Source of the DNA: Fontibacterium abundans
Lineage (GTDB): Bacteria > Pseudomonadota > Alphaproteobacteria > Pelagibacterales > Pelagibacteraceae
NCBI GenBank assembly: GCA_965235095.1
Contig: OZ249405.1
DNA length: 64,000 bases
Strand: one strand, 5' to 3'
Within the stretch, counting starts at the first letter, position 1; every line of letters begins with the position of its first letter. The position numbers and the translations under genes are program-made. Positions 53,254-61,945 of the stretch are shown here, piece by piece. Under the pieces are notes generated by a model. That model was not told where the DNA came from and made no database searches. It saw only the letters and a program-made list of their open reading frames with translations.

Positions 53254-53855
53254 TAATATAACCAAGGAGTTAGATTTTTTTTATTTTTTTCAAAAATGTT
53301 AATTTTAGCATCTTTTTTTAGAGTAAGAGCAATGTCGTCATAACCATTTAACAAACATTCTTTCCTAAATGACTCAATTTCAAAATCAAAAGGTCTGTTG
53401 TCTCCTTTATGAATTTTTTGATCGACCAAATCTATCTCTATTTCTTTATTTTTTTTTGCAGCTTCAGATAATTCTTTAACCTGATTTTCTGGAAGAACAA
53501 TTGGTAAAATTCCATTTTTAAAACAGTTGTTATAGAAAATATCTGCAAAACTTTCAGCGACTATACATCGAATACCAAAGTCTAATAACGCCCACGGCGC
53601 ATGCTCTCTTGAAGATCCACAACCAAAATTTTTTCCTGAGATCAAAATTTTTGCTTTGTTATAAGGGGCATTATTTAAAATAAAATTTTTTATTACGTTG
53701 CCTTTTTCATCATAACGCATTTCATAAAACAAAGCAGAACCAAGGCCTGTTCTTTTAATTGTCTTTAAAAATTGTTTTGGAATAATCATGTCCGTATCAA
53801 TATTTGAGATCTGAAGATCGGCTGCAATACTTTTAACTTTTGTAAATTTTTCCAT
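53253..53855 (-). CDS. leuD: 3-isopropylmalate dehydratase small subunit
   Basis: A 200-residue swivel subunit. NIDTDMIIPKQFLKTI and GKNFGCGSSREHAPWALLDFG are the aconitase small-domain signatures. It joins with LeuC to isomerise isopropylmalate. It shares one base with leuC and with leuB. Confidence 0.97.
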   Translation of the reverse strand: MEKFTKVKSIAADLQISNIDTDMIIPKQFLKTIKRTGLGSALFYEMRYDEKGNVIKNFILNNAPYNKAKILISGKNFGCGSSREHAPWALLDFGIRCIVAESFADIFYNNCFKNGILPIVLPENQVKELSEAAKKNKEIEIDLVDQKIHKGDNRPFDFEIESFRKECLLNGYDDIALTLKKDAKINIFEKNKKNLTPWLY

Positions 53856-55255
53856 TAAATAATCTTTCTAATATCTACAAATTTACCCTCGATAGCAGCA
53901 GCGGCTGCCATAACTGGACTCACAAGATGTGTTCTTCCACCTCTTCCTTGTCTTCCCTCAAAGTTTCTATTTGAAGTAGATGCGCATCTTTCTTTTGGTT
54001 TTAATTGATCCGGATTCATTCCAAGACACATTGAGCATCCAGGTTCTCTCCAATCAAATCCTGATTCTTTAAATATTTTATCTAAACCTTCTTTTTCGGC
54101 TTGCAATTTTACAAGTCCAGAGCCCGGAACAACAATTGCATCAACGCTTTTATTTACTTTTTTTCCTTTAACTATTTTTGCAACTTCTCTTAAATCTTCA
54201 ATTCTTCCATTGGTACAAGAGCCAATAAAAACCTTATCAATTTTAATATCCTGGATAGCCGTATTAGGTTCTAAGCCCATATACTCTAAAGATCTTAGTA
54301 TAGATTTTTTTCTATCTTCATTTTTTTCTAAATTTGGATCAGGAACTTTTCCATTAATAGAGGCTATATCTTGAGGGCTTGTACCCCAAGTAACAGTTGG
54401 TTCAATATCTTTGCCTTGCAAATGAAGTTCTCTGTCAAATTTTGCATCTTTATCAGTATATAAAGTGCTCCAATATTTTAGTGCTTTTTCCCAATTATCT
54501 CCTTTAGGAGCTAAAGGTCTTCCTTTAATATAATCAAATGTTTTTTGATCAGGAGCAACAAGTCCAGCTCGAGCACCAGCTTCTATACTCATATTACACA
54601 CCGTCATTCTTTCTTCCATAGAGAAATTTCTAAAAACTTCCCCAGAGTATTCAATAACGTAACCCGTTCCACCTGCTGTTCCGATATTTCCAATAATAGA
54701 TAAAATTACATCTTTAGCGGTCACTCCCAATGGTAATTTACCATCAACACTAATTTTAAAATTCTTTGCTCTACTTTGAATTAAAGTTTGCGTTGCAAGA
54801 ACATGTTCTACTTCTGAAGTTCCAATTCCAAAAGCTAATGCACCAAATGCACCGTGAGTTGAAGTGTGACTATCTCCACAAACAATTGTCATTCCAGGTT
54901 GAGTAAATCCTTGTTCAGGACCAATAACGTGAACAATACCTTGTCTTTTGTCTGTTAAACCAAAAAATTCTATACCAAAATCTTTGCAATTTTTAGAAAG
55001 AGTCTCAACTTGAATTGCGGATTCTTTATCAGCTATTCCTTTTGATCTGTCAGTTGTTGGAACGTTATGATCGACAACTGCTAATGTTGAGCCAGGTAAT
55101 TTTACTTTTCTATTTGATAAACGTAATCCCTCAAATGCTTGCGGACTCGTTACTTCGTGAACTAAATGCCTATCAATGTATAAAAGTGATGTTCCGTCAT
55201 TTTGCTCATCAACTAAATGACTCTCCCATATTTTGTCGTAAAGTGTCTTTGCCAT
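53855..55255 (-). CDS. leuC: 3-isopropylmalate dehydratase large subunit
   Basis: A 466-residue aconitase-family subunit. The 4Fe-4S cysteines are in FIGSCTNGRIEDL and PGCSMCLGMNPD; YIDRHLVHEVTSPQAFEGL and CGDSHTSTHGAFG are typical. It starts 16 bp after rplS, linking leucine synthesis to the ribosomal-protein cluster. Confidence 0.98.
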   Translation of the reverse strand: MAKTLYDKIWESHLVDEQNDGTSLLYIDRHLVHEVTSPQAFEGLRLSNRKVKLPGSTLAVVDHNVPTTDRSKGIADKESAIQVETLSKNCKDFGIEFFGLTDKRQGIVHVIGPEQGFTQPGMTIVCGDSHTSTHGAFGALAFGIGTSEVEHVLATQTLIQSRAKNFKISVDGKLPLGVTAKDVILSIIGNIGTAGGTGYVIEYSGEVFRNFSMEERMTVCNMSIEAGARAGLVAPDQKTFDYIKGRPLAPKGDNWEKALKYWSTLYTDKDAKFDRELHLQGKDIEPTVTWGTSPQDIASINGKVPDPNLEKNEDRKKSILRSLEYMGLEPNTAIQDIKIDKVFIGSCTNGRIEDLREVAKIVKGKKVNKSVDAIVVPGSGLVKLQAEKEGLDKIFKESGFDWREPGCSMCLGMNPDQLKPKERCASTSNRNFEGRQGRGGRTHLVSPVMAAAAAIEGKFVDIRKII

Positions 55256-55271
55256 TAAATAAAAACTAGTA

Positions 55272-55790
55272 TTACTTCTTTTTATTCTGAGCTTCTGTCT
55301 TTGGCGTTGAAGCTTTTTCCGTATTTTTTGGAGCCTGTTCAGCAGCTACATCTGCTTGTGCTTCAATATTTTGGACTGCCTCTTTTTTTGGTAAAGGTTG
55401 AATAATATCTACACCAATTTTTTTTCTAATTTTTTCTGTAATTCTGGCTGATTTACCAGTTCTTTCTCTTAAGTAATAAAGTTTTGCTCTTCTTACTTTT
55501 CCGCTTCTAATTACTTCAACGGACTCTACGTTTGGACTGTGAACTGGAAATAATCTTTCAACGCCTTCACCAAAAGAAATTTTTCTAACTGTAAAAGTAG
55601 AATTAATTCCTCTATTTTTTTTAGCAATACAAACTCCTTCGTAAGCTTGTATTCTTTGTCTTTTTCCTTCGATAATTCGAACGTTTACTTTTAAAGTATC
55701 TCCTGGAGAAAATTCTGGTAACTTTTTTTCACCAATTTTCTTAATATGAAGTTTATCTAATTCGTCTATTCTCATTGTAGAAATTTGCAT
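55272..55790 (-). CDS. rplS: Ribosomal protein L19
   Basis: A 172-residue protein. The bL19 core is the first 115 residues (FSPGDTLKVNVRIIEGKRQR, EGVCIAKKNRGINSTFTVRK, KVRRAKLYYLRERTGK). The last ~50 residues are an added Ala/Glu/Gln/Lys-rich tail not present in E. coli. It contacts the 30S-50S interface. It lies 10 bp after trmD. Confidence 0.95.
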   Translation of the reverse strand: MQISTMRIDELDKLHIKKIGEKKLPEFSPGDTLKVNVRIIEGKRQRIQAYEGVCIAKKNRGINSTFTVRKISFGEGVERLFPVHSPNVESVEVIRSGKVRRAKLYYLRERTGKSARITEKIRKKIGVDIIQPLPKKEAVQNIEAQADVAAEQAPKNTEKASTPKTEAQNKKK

Positions 55791-55800
55791 TAAAATTTAA

Positions 55801-56487
55801 TTATTTGTGATATTTTTCCCATAAGTCTTGTCTCTGGCGTCGTGTTATATCCTCGGATTGTGCTAAGCGCCAGTCCTTAATTTTAGCGTGATTCCCAGAC
55901 AAAAGTACTTCCGGAACGGTTCTTCCTTTCCACTCTTGGGGTTTTGTATATTGAGGATATTCCAATAAATTATTTTCAAAACTCTCTTCGTTTAAAGAGG
56001 AAGAATTGCCAAGAACGCCTGGTAACAATCTAAGTATGGAATCTAAAAAAACAAATGCTGCTGTTTCACCGCCGGATAAAATAAAATCACCAACACTTAT
56101 TTCTCTAATCTTTCTGTCTTCTATAACTCTCTGATCAATTCCCTCAAAGTGTCCACAAATAAGATCTACTCCATTTTTTTGTGATAATTGTTTTGCAACT
56201 TTTTGCGTTAACAGTTCACCTCTTGGACTTAGATAAATAAGTTCGTTTTTAGAGTTTTTAATATTTTTATCCAAACAACTATCTATTACATCGGCACGCA
56301 TAACCATTCCACTTCCTCCACCGAAAGGAGTGTCGTCCACACTTCCGTGCTTATCTAAAGCATAGTCCCTGATGTTAACAACATCGAGTGACCAGATTTT
56401 ATTTTCTCTAGCTCTTTTATAAAGCCCGATATCTAAAATCCCTGGAAAAAATTCTGGATATAAAGTGAATATTTTTGCAGACCACAT
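55801..56487 (-). CDS. trmD: tRNA (guanine-37-N1)-methyltransferase
   Basis: A 228-residue SPOUT enzyme that methylates G37 of tRNAs reading CNN codons, preventing frameshifts. YLSPRGELLTQ, LICGHFEGIDQRVIE, and ISVGDFILSGGE form the trefoil-knot SAM site. The gene starts 5 bp after rpsP; rimM, usually between them, is not here. Confidence 0.96.
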   Translation of the reverse strand: MWSAKIFTLYPEFFPGILDIGLYKRARENKIWSLDVVNIRDYALDKHGSVDDTPFGGGSGMVMRADVIDSCLDKNIKNSKNELIYLSPRGELLTQKVAKQLSQKNGVDLICGHFEGIDQRVIEDRKIREISVGDFILSGGETAAFVFLDSILRLLPGVLGNSSSLNEESFENNLLEYPQYTKPQEWKGRTVPEVLLSGNHAKIKDWRLAQSEDITRRQRQDLWEKYHK

Positions 56488-56492
56488 AATAG

Positions 56493-56963
56493 TTAATTTG
56501 CTTTTGGTGCCTCCGCTTCTGGTGCTTTTTCTTCAGCCTTTGGTGCTTCTACAGGAGCTGGTTCAGCTGCTGGAGCAGCTGCTTCTGCTGCTGGAGCCGC
56601 TTCTGCTACTGGAGCTGCTGCTGGTGCTTCTTTTGGAGCTTGCGCTGCTTTTAATCTTTCTTGAGCTTTCTTTTTAGGCAAAGCTTTAATTGGATTATTT
56701 CTTTTTTCAGGAACTGGGGCAAGATTTGCAGCACCTAAAAATTTTGCAACTCTTAGAGTAGGCTGCGCTCCCATTTTAATCCAATGAGTTATTCTTTCTG
56801 ACTCTAAGCTTAATCTCTCTGGTTTGCTTTTTGGTAATAATGGATTGAAGTATCCAAGTTTTTCAATAAATTTTCCATCTCTTGGATTTCTAGAATCTGC
56901 AACTACGATTTGATAGAAGGGTCTTTTTTTTGTTCCCCCTCTAGATAGTCTTATTTTTAACAT
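56493..56963 (-). CDS. rpsP: Ribosomal protein S16
   Basis: A 156-residue protein. Residues 1-85 are the bS16 core (KIRLSRGGTKKRPFYQIVVA, FIEKLGYFNP, THWIKMGAQPT). The remaining ~70 residues form a long Ala/Pro/Glu-rich extension with repeated PAAEA-like units. Such tails occur in other alphaproteobacterial S16 proteins. It lies 12 bp after ffh. Confidence 0.95.
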   Translation of the reverse strand: MLKIRLSRGGTKKRPFYQIVVADSRNPRDGKFIEKLGYFNPLLPKSKPERLSLESERITHWIKMGAQPTLRVAKFLGAANLAPVPEKRNNPIKALPKKKAQERLKAAQAPKEAPAAAPVAEAAPAAEAAAPAAEPAPVEAPKAEEKAPEAEAPKAN

Positions 56964-56975
56964 TTGTTTACCTTT

Positions 56976-58337
56976 CTATTTTAGATTGTTAAATAATTCC
57001 GGAGGTATTCCATCTACCCCTCCAAAATTTCTTCCGCCACCTTGAGACATTCTTTTCATCATTCCTGTCATCATTTTATGTTGTTTTAGAAGCTTGTTGA
57101 CTAAAGCGATGTCGGTTCCTGAACCACTCGCTATTCTTTTTTTTCTCGATCCATCAATAATTTTTGGGTTATCTCTTTCTTTAGGGGTCATCGATAAAAT
57201 AACTGCTTCTTGCTTTCCAAGAAGACTCTCATCAATATCGGCCTCATCTATTTGTTTTTTAATTTTTGAAATGCCGGGGATCATTCCTAGAACTTTTCCC
57301 ATGCCACCAATTTTTTTCATTTGTCTAATTTGTTTTAAATAATCATTAAAGGTAAATTGTCCTTTTTTAAAATTCTCTTCTAGCTCTTCAACTTCTTCTT
57401 TTTTTAAATTTTCAGATACTTTTTCAACAAGAGAAACAACATCTCCCATTCCTAGAATTCTATTTGCAATTCTTTCTGGATGAAATATTTCAAAATCATC
57501 AATTTTTTCACCAACTCCTAAAAATTTAATGGGACAATTAGCGACAGACTTCATACTAAGGGCGGCGCCACCTTTTCCATCGCCATCTATTCTTGTTAAT
57601 ATTATTCCTGTTAAATCGACTGTTTTTTTAAATTCACTAGCGATATTTACAGCGTCTTGTCCTGTTAAAGAGTCAGCAACTAAAAAAGTCTCGATTGGAT
57701 TAATTATCTGTTTAAGATTATTTAATTCACTCATCATCACGCTATCAATTTGCGTTCGTCCTGCAGTATCAAAAATAATTACGTCAGAGCCAGATAAAGA
57801 AGCTGCAGCCAAAGTTCTTTGGGCAATTTCTATTGGCAGTTGTCCTTCTATAATTGGAATTGTTTGAATATTATTTTGACTGCCTAATAACTCTAATTGT
57901 TTTTGAGCTGCCGGACGATAAACGTCTAAGCTCGATAACATCACTTTTTTATTAAAATTCTTTTCAATAAATTTTGCAATCTTTGCTGAGGTTGTTGTTT
58001 TTCCTGAACCTTGCAAACCAACAACTAATATTTTTGCCGGCGGAACTATATTAAGATTAATTTCTGATTTTTCACTGCCTAAAATTTTAACGAGTTCATC
58101 ATATACAATTTTAACAAGTAACTGACCTGGAGTTATAGATTTTAAGACTTCTTGGCCGATTGCTTTTGGTTTAACATTTGCAATAAATTCTTTAGCAACA
58201 GAAAGAGCAACATCGGACTCAAGAAGAGCCTGACGGATCTTTCGCAATCCCTCATCAACTTGTTTTTCATCTAATTGAGTGCTTTTATTAAAAAAAGAAA
58301 AAGCAGACTCAATTTTACTTGTTAAATTTTCAAACAT
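56976..58337 (-). CDS. ffh: Signal recognition particle GTPase Ffh
   Basis: A 453-residue protein with N, G and M domains. G1 is GLQGSGKTTT (107-116), with DVYRPAAQKQL, DTAGRTQID and TRIDGDGKGGAALS. The M domain (about 300 onward) is methionine-rich (QIRQMKKIGGMGKVLGMIPG) and binds the SRP RNA encoded at 182-275. The receptor FtsY gene is 1 kb away on the other strand. Its mRNA has a long structured leader (58358-58437). Confidence 0.98.
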   Translation of the reverse strand: MFENLTSKIESAFSFFNKSTQLDEKQVDEGLRKIRQALLESDVALSVAKEFIANVKPKAIGQEVLKSITPGQLLVKIVYDELVKILGSEKSEINLNIVPPAKILVVGLQGSGKTTTSAKIAKFIEKNFNKKVMLSSLDVYRPAAQKQLELLGSQNNIQTIPIIEGQLPIEIAQRTLAAASLSGSDVIIFDTAGRTQIDSVMMSELNNLKQIINPIETFLVADSLTGQDAVNIASEFKKTVDLTGIILTRIDGDGKGGAALSMKSVANCPIKFLGVGEKIDDFEIFHPERIANRILGMGDVVSLVEKVSENLKKEEVEELEENFKKGQFTFNDYLKQIRQMKKIGGMGKVLGMIPGISKIKKQIDEADIDESLLGKQEAVILSMTPKERDNPKIIDGSRKKRIASGSGTDIALVNKLLKQHKMMTGMMKRMSQGGGRNFGGVDGIPPELFNNLK

Positions 58338-58357
58338 TTTTTTTCTCCAGCAGCAAT

Positions 58358-58437
58358 CGCACTAGTGGGCGAATATCGCTGACTAGTGTTGATCTCCTTC
58401 ATTAGAAGGACACCACAAAACCTGCTTATTTTTGTGG
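58358..58437 (-). promoter_or_regulatory. Structured 5' leader of the ffh mRNA (three hairpins)
   Basis: In transcript order: stem A pairs 58430-58437 with 58413-58420 (CCACAAAA with TTTTGTGG, loop nine); stem B pairs TCCTTC with GAAGGA (58395-58410, tetraloop ATTA on plus); stem C pairs CACTAGT with ACTAGTG (58360-58388) and inside it GCGA with TCGC. All three are perfect helices in otherwise AT-rich DNA. No T tract suggests termination. I recall that a conserved ffh-associated RNA was proposed in Pelagibacter; I cannot verify that this is the same element. Ligand or mechanism is unknown. Confidence 0.65.
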
Positions 58438-58451
58438 AAAATTTTATTAAA

Positions 58452-58478
58452 AGTATATTTTACTATTTTAAAAGTCAA
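58452..58478 (-). promoter_or_regulatory. Probable promoter for the ffh leader transcript
   Basis: TTGACT (58473-58478) and TATACT (58452-58457) on the minus strand, with a 15-base spacer, would start RNA at about 58445, just before stem A. Both boxes are near consensus but the spacing is short. This segment also has to contain the promoter of divergent dapF. Confidence 0.45.
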
Positions 58479-58515
58479 TAATTGAGAATATTTGTAAGAT
58501 ACAACAATAAATTAG

Positions 58516-59340
58516 ATGACCGAAATACAAGCTTATAAAATGGATGGCCTAGGCAATGACTTTATCATCATTGATAGGAGAAAAGATAAAATCGATCTAT
58601 CAAAAGAACAAATTATAAATATTTCTGACAGAAAAAAAGGGCTAGGTTGTGATCAAATTATTATTATAGACAAAGATAAAGAAAAAAAAACAAACGCTAA
58701 AATAACTTTTTATAATTCAGACGGCGGAGAAACAGGTGCGTGCGGTAATGGTTCTAGATGTATTTCATATTTTTTAATGAATGAAAAAAAATTAAATAAA
58801 TCTAAAATTAATACTGAAAGTGGAATTCTAAAAGCAAAACTTACTGGAAAAACTGAAGTATCTGTTGATATGGGAATTCCAAATTTTGATTGGCAAAAAA
58901 TCCCTTTAGTGAAAAAAATGAACCATGCAAATGTTAAGATTAAAACTAAACATTTTGGAATTTTATCAGGATATACTTTGAGTGTTGGTAATCCTCATAT
59001 TATTTTTTTTAAAGATATAACATTTGAATTACTTAAAAAAATTGGCCCTCAAATAGAACATCACGAATTTTTTCCAGAAAGATGCAACGTTACATTTGCA
59101 GATGTAATAAATAAAAAAAATATTGCAGTGAAAGTTTGGGAAAGAGGGGCTGGTTTAACGCTTGCTTGCGGTACAGCTGCTTGCGCTACTGCAGTAGCTG
59201 CAAATAAATTAGGCCTGACTGGAAAAAAAGTTAATATTCATTTTAAAAACGGAACACTCCATATTGAATGGGCTAAAGACAAACATATTATAATGACTGG
59301 ATCTGTTTCAAATATTAAAAATATTAGTCTTAAAATATAG
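58516..59340 (+). CDS. dapF: Diaminopimelate epimerase
   Basis: A 274-residue cofactor-independent epimerase giving meso-diaminopimelate for lysine and peptidoglycan. The two catalytic cysteines are C76 in GACGNGSRC and C218 in LACGTAACATA. KMDGLGNDFIIID starts the family. It precedes ftsY by 6 bp; the tRNA methylthiotransferase gene often found between them in alphaproteobacteria is not present. Confidence 0.97.
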   Translation: MTEIQAYKMDGLGNDFIIIDRRKDKIDLSKEQIINISDRKKGLGCDQIIIIDKDKEKKTNAKITFYNSDGGETGACGNGSRCISYFLMNEKKLNKSKINTESGILKAKLTGKTEVSVDMGIPNFDWQKIPLVKKMNHANVKIKTKHFGILSGYTLSVGNPHIIFFKDITFELLKKIGPQIEHHEFFPERCNVTFADVINKKNIAVKVWERGAGLTLACGTAACATAVAANKLGLTGKKVNIHFKNGTLHIEWAKDKHIIMTGSVSNIKNISLKI

Positions 59341-59346
59341 TTCTTA

Positions 59347-60261
59347 ATGAATTTTTTTAAAAAACTTCAAGACAGTCTTAAAAAAACATCAGAAAAATTT
59401 ACAAAAGGAATTGATGAAGTTTTTAATAAATCAAAACCACAAGCAGAAATACTTCAGGATATAGAAGATATTCTTATTCAAGCGGATGTTGGCGTTGGCT
59501 TTGTAGAAGAATTTAGAAAAAATATAGCCAATAAAAAATATAGTAAAGAAGAATTAACGAAGGAAAATTTCTTTCAAGCTATTGCTAAAGAAATAGAAGA
59601 AATTTTAATACCACTCCAAAAAGATTTTTTTACAAAAAAACATAATAAGCCCACGGTCGTATTAGTTTGTGGAGTTAATGGAGTTGGTAAAACAACGACG
59701 ATTGGCAAATTATGTAAGAAACTCAAATCTCAAGGACATAAAGTTATTGTTGGAGCGGCAGATACTTTTAGAGCTGCAGCGATTGATCAATTAGAACTTT
59801 GGTGCAAAAAAATTAATGTAGAAATAATAAAATCAGATATTGGCTCAGATCCAGCCTCTGTTGCATTTAAAAGTTTTGAGTATGCAAAACAAAACAACGC
59901 TGATTACTGTGTGATTGATACGGCAGGACGACTTCAGAACAAGAAGAATTTAATGGAAGAATTCTCTAAAATTATTAGAGTTTTAAAAAAAATTGATGCA
60001 GACGCACCTCATGAAACTATTTTAGTTCTTGATGCGACTACAGGGCAGAATGCAATTAATCAAATTGAGGAATTTAAAAAAATTACACCAATCTCTGGAA
60101 TTATTATGACTAAATTAGATGGGACTGCAAAAGGCGGCATTCTTGTTGCTATTGCAAAACAATTTCAAATTCCAATTTATGCAATTGGAGTTGGTGAAAA
60201 AGAAGAAGATTTAGATAACTTTATTGCAAAAGACTTTGTGCAAGCTTTTATTAAAAACTAA
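59347..60261 (+). CDS. ftsY: SRP receptor FtsY
   Basis: A 304-residue GTPase that docks the SRP at the membrane. G1 is GVNGVGKTTT (109-118), with DTFRAAAIDQL, DTAGRLQNKKN and TKLDGTAKGG. The acidic A domain of E. coli FtsY is nearly absent; only a short basic N-terminal helix remains (FFKKLQDSLKKT). With ffh and the SRP RNA the full SRP pathway core is in this window. The stop overlaps the next convergent gene in CTAA. Confidence 0.97.
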   Translation: MNFFKKLQDSLKKTSEKFTKGIDEVFNKSKPQAEILQDIEDILIQADVGVGFVEEFRKNIANKKYSKEELTKENFFQAIAKEIEEILIPLQKDFFTKKHNKPTVVLVCGVNGVGKTTTIGKLCKKLKSQGHKVIVGAADTFRAAAIDQLELWCKKINVEIIKSDIGSDPASVAFKSFEYAKQNNADYCVIDTAGRLQNKKNLMEEFSKIIRVLKKIDADAPHETILVLDATTGQNAINQIEEFKKITPISGIIMTKLDGTAKGGILVAIAKQFQIPIYAIGVGEKEEDLDNFIAKDFVQAFIKN

Positions 60262-61070
60262 TTTAAAGTTTTTACAAATTTCTGCAATTCAAGTTTAAGC
60301 TCAGAATTATAAGTCATCATATGACGATCAAATTGCGGGAAGTATCCATACTTTTTTGATTGAACTTCATCAAATAACTTTTTCCCCATAGCAATAGGTA
60401 TTATTATATCTGCTCCGCCATGCATTATAAGAATTGGTGAATTAATATTTTTAATTTTTTTTAAACTTAAATATTTATCTTTTAATATTAGATCTACTGG
60501 TAAATATGGATAATAAATCTTGGCGGCATCAACGATAGAAGTGTAGGGAGACTCCAAAATAATTCCTGCAAATTTTTGATTTTGAGCAACTTCAACTGCA
60601 ACGCCCGTGCCTAAAGATTCTCCATATAAAATAATTTTATTCTTTGAAATATTATTCTTTTGTAACCATTCTAAAGCACTTCTGGCATCACTATATAAGC
60701 CCTGTTCTGTTGGACTTCCTTTGTTACCACTAAATCCTCGCCAAGAAATAATTAAATAATTCAAATTTAAATTTTTAAATTCATTTAACTTATAAATTCT
60801 TTTTTCTAATCCCCCGGCATTTCCATGAAAAAATAAAACGGTATATTTATTCTTGGGGTTATTATAAAACCACGCTTTTAAGGTAATGTTCTCTGTTGAA
60901 GGCACAGATATTTCCTTGATTTCTAAGTTTAATTTCTCGCCACGCAAATTATTATTTTGCCCGGGAAGATATAAAAAATTTCTCTGAAAAATGTACATAT
61001 ATGTACAAACGCAAGCATAAAGAATGCTTAAAGATAAAAAGACGTATAAAAAAACTTGTCTTAATTTCAT
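60258..61070 (-). CDS. Membrane-anchored alpha/beta hydrolase (BEM46/YfhR type)
   Basis: A 270-residue hydrolase with one N-terminal membrane helix (about 6-27). The nucleophile is S152 in LYGESLGTGVA, the acid is in MHGGADIIIP, and the histidine in FDRHMMTY. FFHGNAGG around residue 81 forms the oxyanion hole. Family members are of mostly unknown substrate. It shares one base with the next upstream gene, a beta-hydroxyacid dehydrogenase, so the two may be co-expressed. Confidence 0.82.
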   Translation of the reverse strand: MKLRQVFLYVFLSLSILYACVCTYMYIFQRNFLYLPGQNNNLRGEKLNLEIKEISVPSTENITLKAWFYNNPKNKYTVLFFHGNAGGLEKRIYKLNEFKNLNLNYLIISWRGFSGNKGSPTEQGLYSDARSALEWLQKNNISKNKIILYGESLGTGVAVEVAQNQKFAGIILESPYTSIVDAAKIYYPYLPVDLILKDKYLSLKKIKNINSPILIMHGGADIIIPIAMGKKLFDEVQSKKYGYFPQFDRHMMTYNSELKLELQKFVKTLN

Positions 61071-61945
61071 TATCTGCTGAGTGCCTTGATAAACAAATAT
61101 AAAGCACTATGATCTAGATTAGCTCTTCCAGATTTTACTGTCTTTGCGTAAAGTTCTTGTACTTTTTTTGCAATTGGCAAATTAAGTTTATATTTTTTCG
61201 CAGTTGCAATTATATTATTCATGTCTTTTAGTTGGGTAGATGCTTTGCCACCAGGTTTAAAATTCTTAGTTAATATTCTTAATCCATGGTTTTTAAGAAT
61301 TGGACCTCCTGCAAACCCACGTAACATAATTTCTCTTACAGCTTTAGGGTCTGCTCCTGCTGCTTCTGCTAAAATTAAAGCCTCAGATACAGCTCCAATG
61401 CTGATTCCAACTATTGTTTGGTTTGCTAATTTTGCAACTTGGCCACAACCAGTTTTTCCAACGTAGATTGCTGTTCCCATGCTTTTAAACAATGGCAGAA
61501 TAGTTTTAAACATTTTTTTTTCTCCACCCACCATAATCGCAAGCGTTCCCTTTTCTGCTCCTATCGTTCCACCAGAAACAGGTGCGTCTAAAAAAATTGC
61601 TTTTTTCTTTTTTAAAGCTTTGCCAATTTCTAAAGCTGTATTTTGAGTTGTTGAACTCATGTCAATTACAATCTGCCCTTTTTTTAAATATGGATGAATT
61701 TTTTTTATAAGAATTGCTTTACAAACATTATCGTTTGCAAGCATTGAAATGATTACTTTGGAATTTTCTACTAAATCTTTTATATCTTTAAAAATTTTTG
61801 CTCCTTTTTTTTGAAGCTCTAAAGTTTTTCCTGAAGTTCTATTCCAAACGTTTAATTTAAATTTTTTAGATAAAATGTTTTTTGCCATAGGCAACCCCAT
61901 TAAACCTGTGCCAATAAAGCCTACTGTTTTGATTGAACTACTCAT
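61070..61945 (-). CDS. 3-hydroxyisobutyrate dehydrogenase-family oxidoreductase
   Basis: A 291-residue beta-hydroxyacid dehydrogenase. The NAD(P) loop is GFIGTGLMGLPMAKN, the substrate motif DAPVSGGTIGAEKGTL, and the catalytic lysine is in GQVAKLANQTIVG. Candidates are 3-hydroxyisobutyrate dehydrogenase, tartronate semialdehyde reductase and succinic semialdehyde or glyoxylate reductase; the motifs do not decide. A link to MmsA (46308-47804) is possible. It overlaps the EamA permease by 4 bp. Confidence 0.85.
   Translation of the reverse strand: MSSSIKTVGFIGTGLMGLPMAKNILSKKFKLNVWNRTSGKTLELQKKGAKIFKDIKDLVENSKVIISMLANDNVCKAILIKKIHPYLKKGQIVIDMSSTTQNTALEIGKALKKKKAIFLDAPVSGGTIGAEKGTLAIMVGGEKKMFKTILPLFKSMGTAIYVGKTGCGQVAKLANQTIVGISIGAVSEALILAEAAGADPKAVREIMLRGFAGGPILKNHGLRILTKNFKPGGKASTQLKDMNNIIATAKKYKLNLPIAKKVQELYAKTVKSGRANLDHSALYLFIKALSR

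Noticed and set aside
56465..56677. Leu-rich plus-strand ORF opposite the S16 tail
   Set aside because: Antisense of repeated Ala/Pro/Glu codons; low complexity, no family resemblance.
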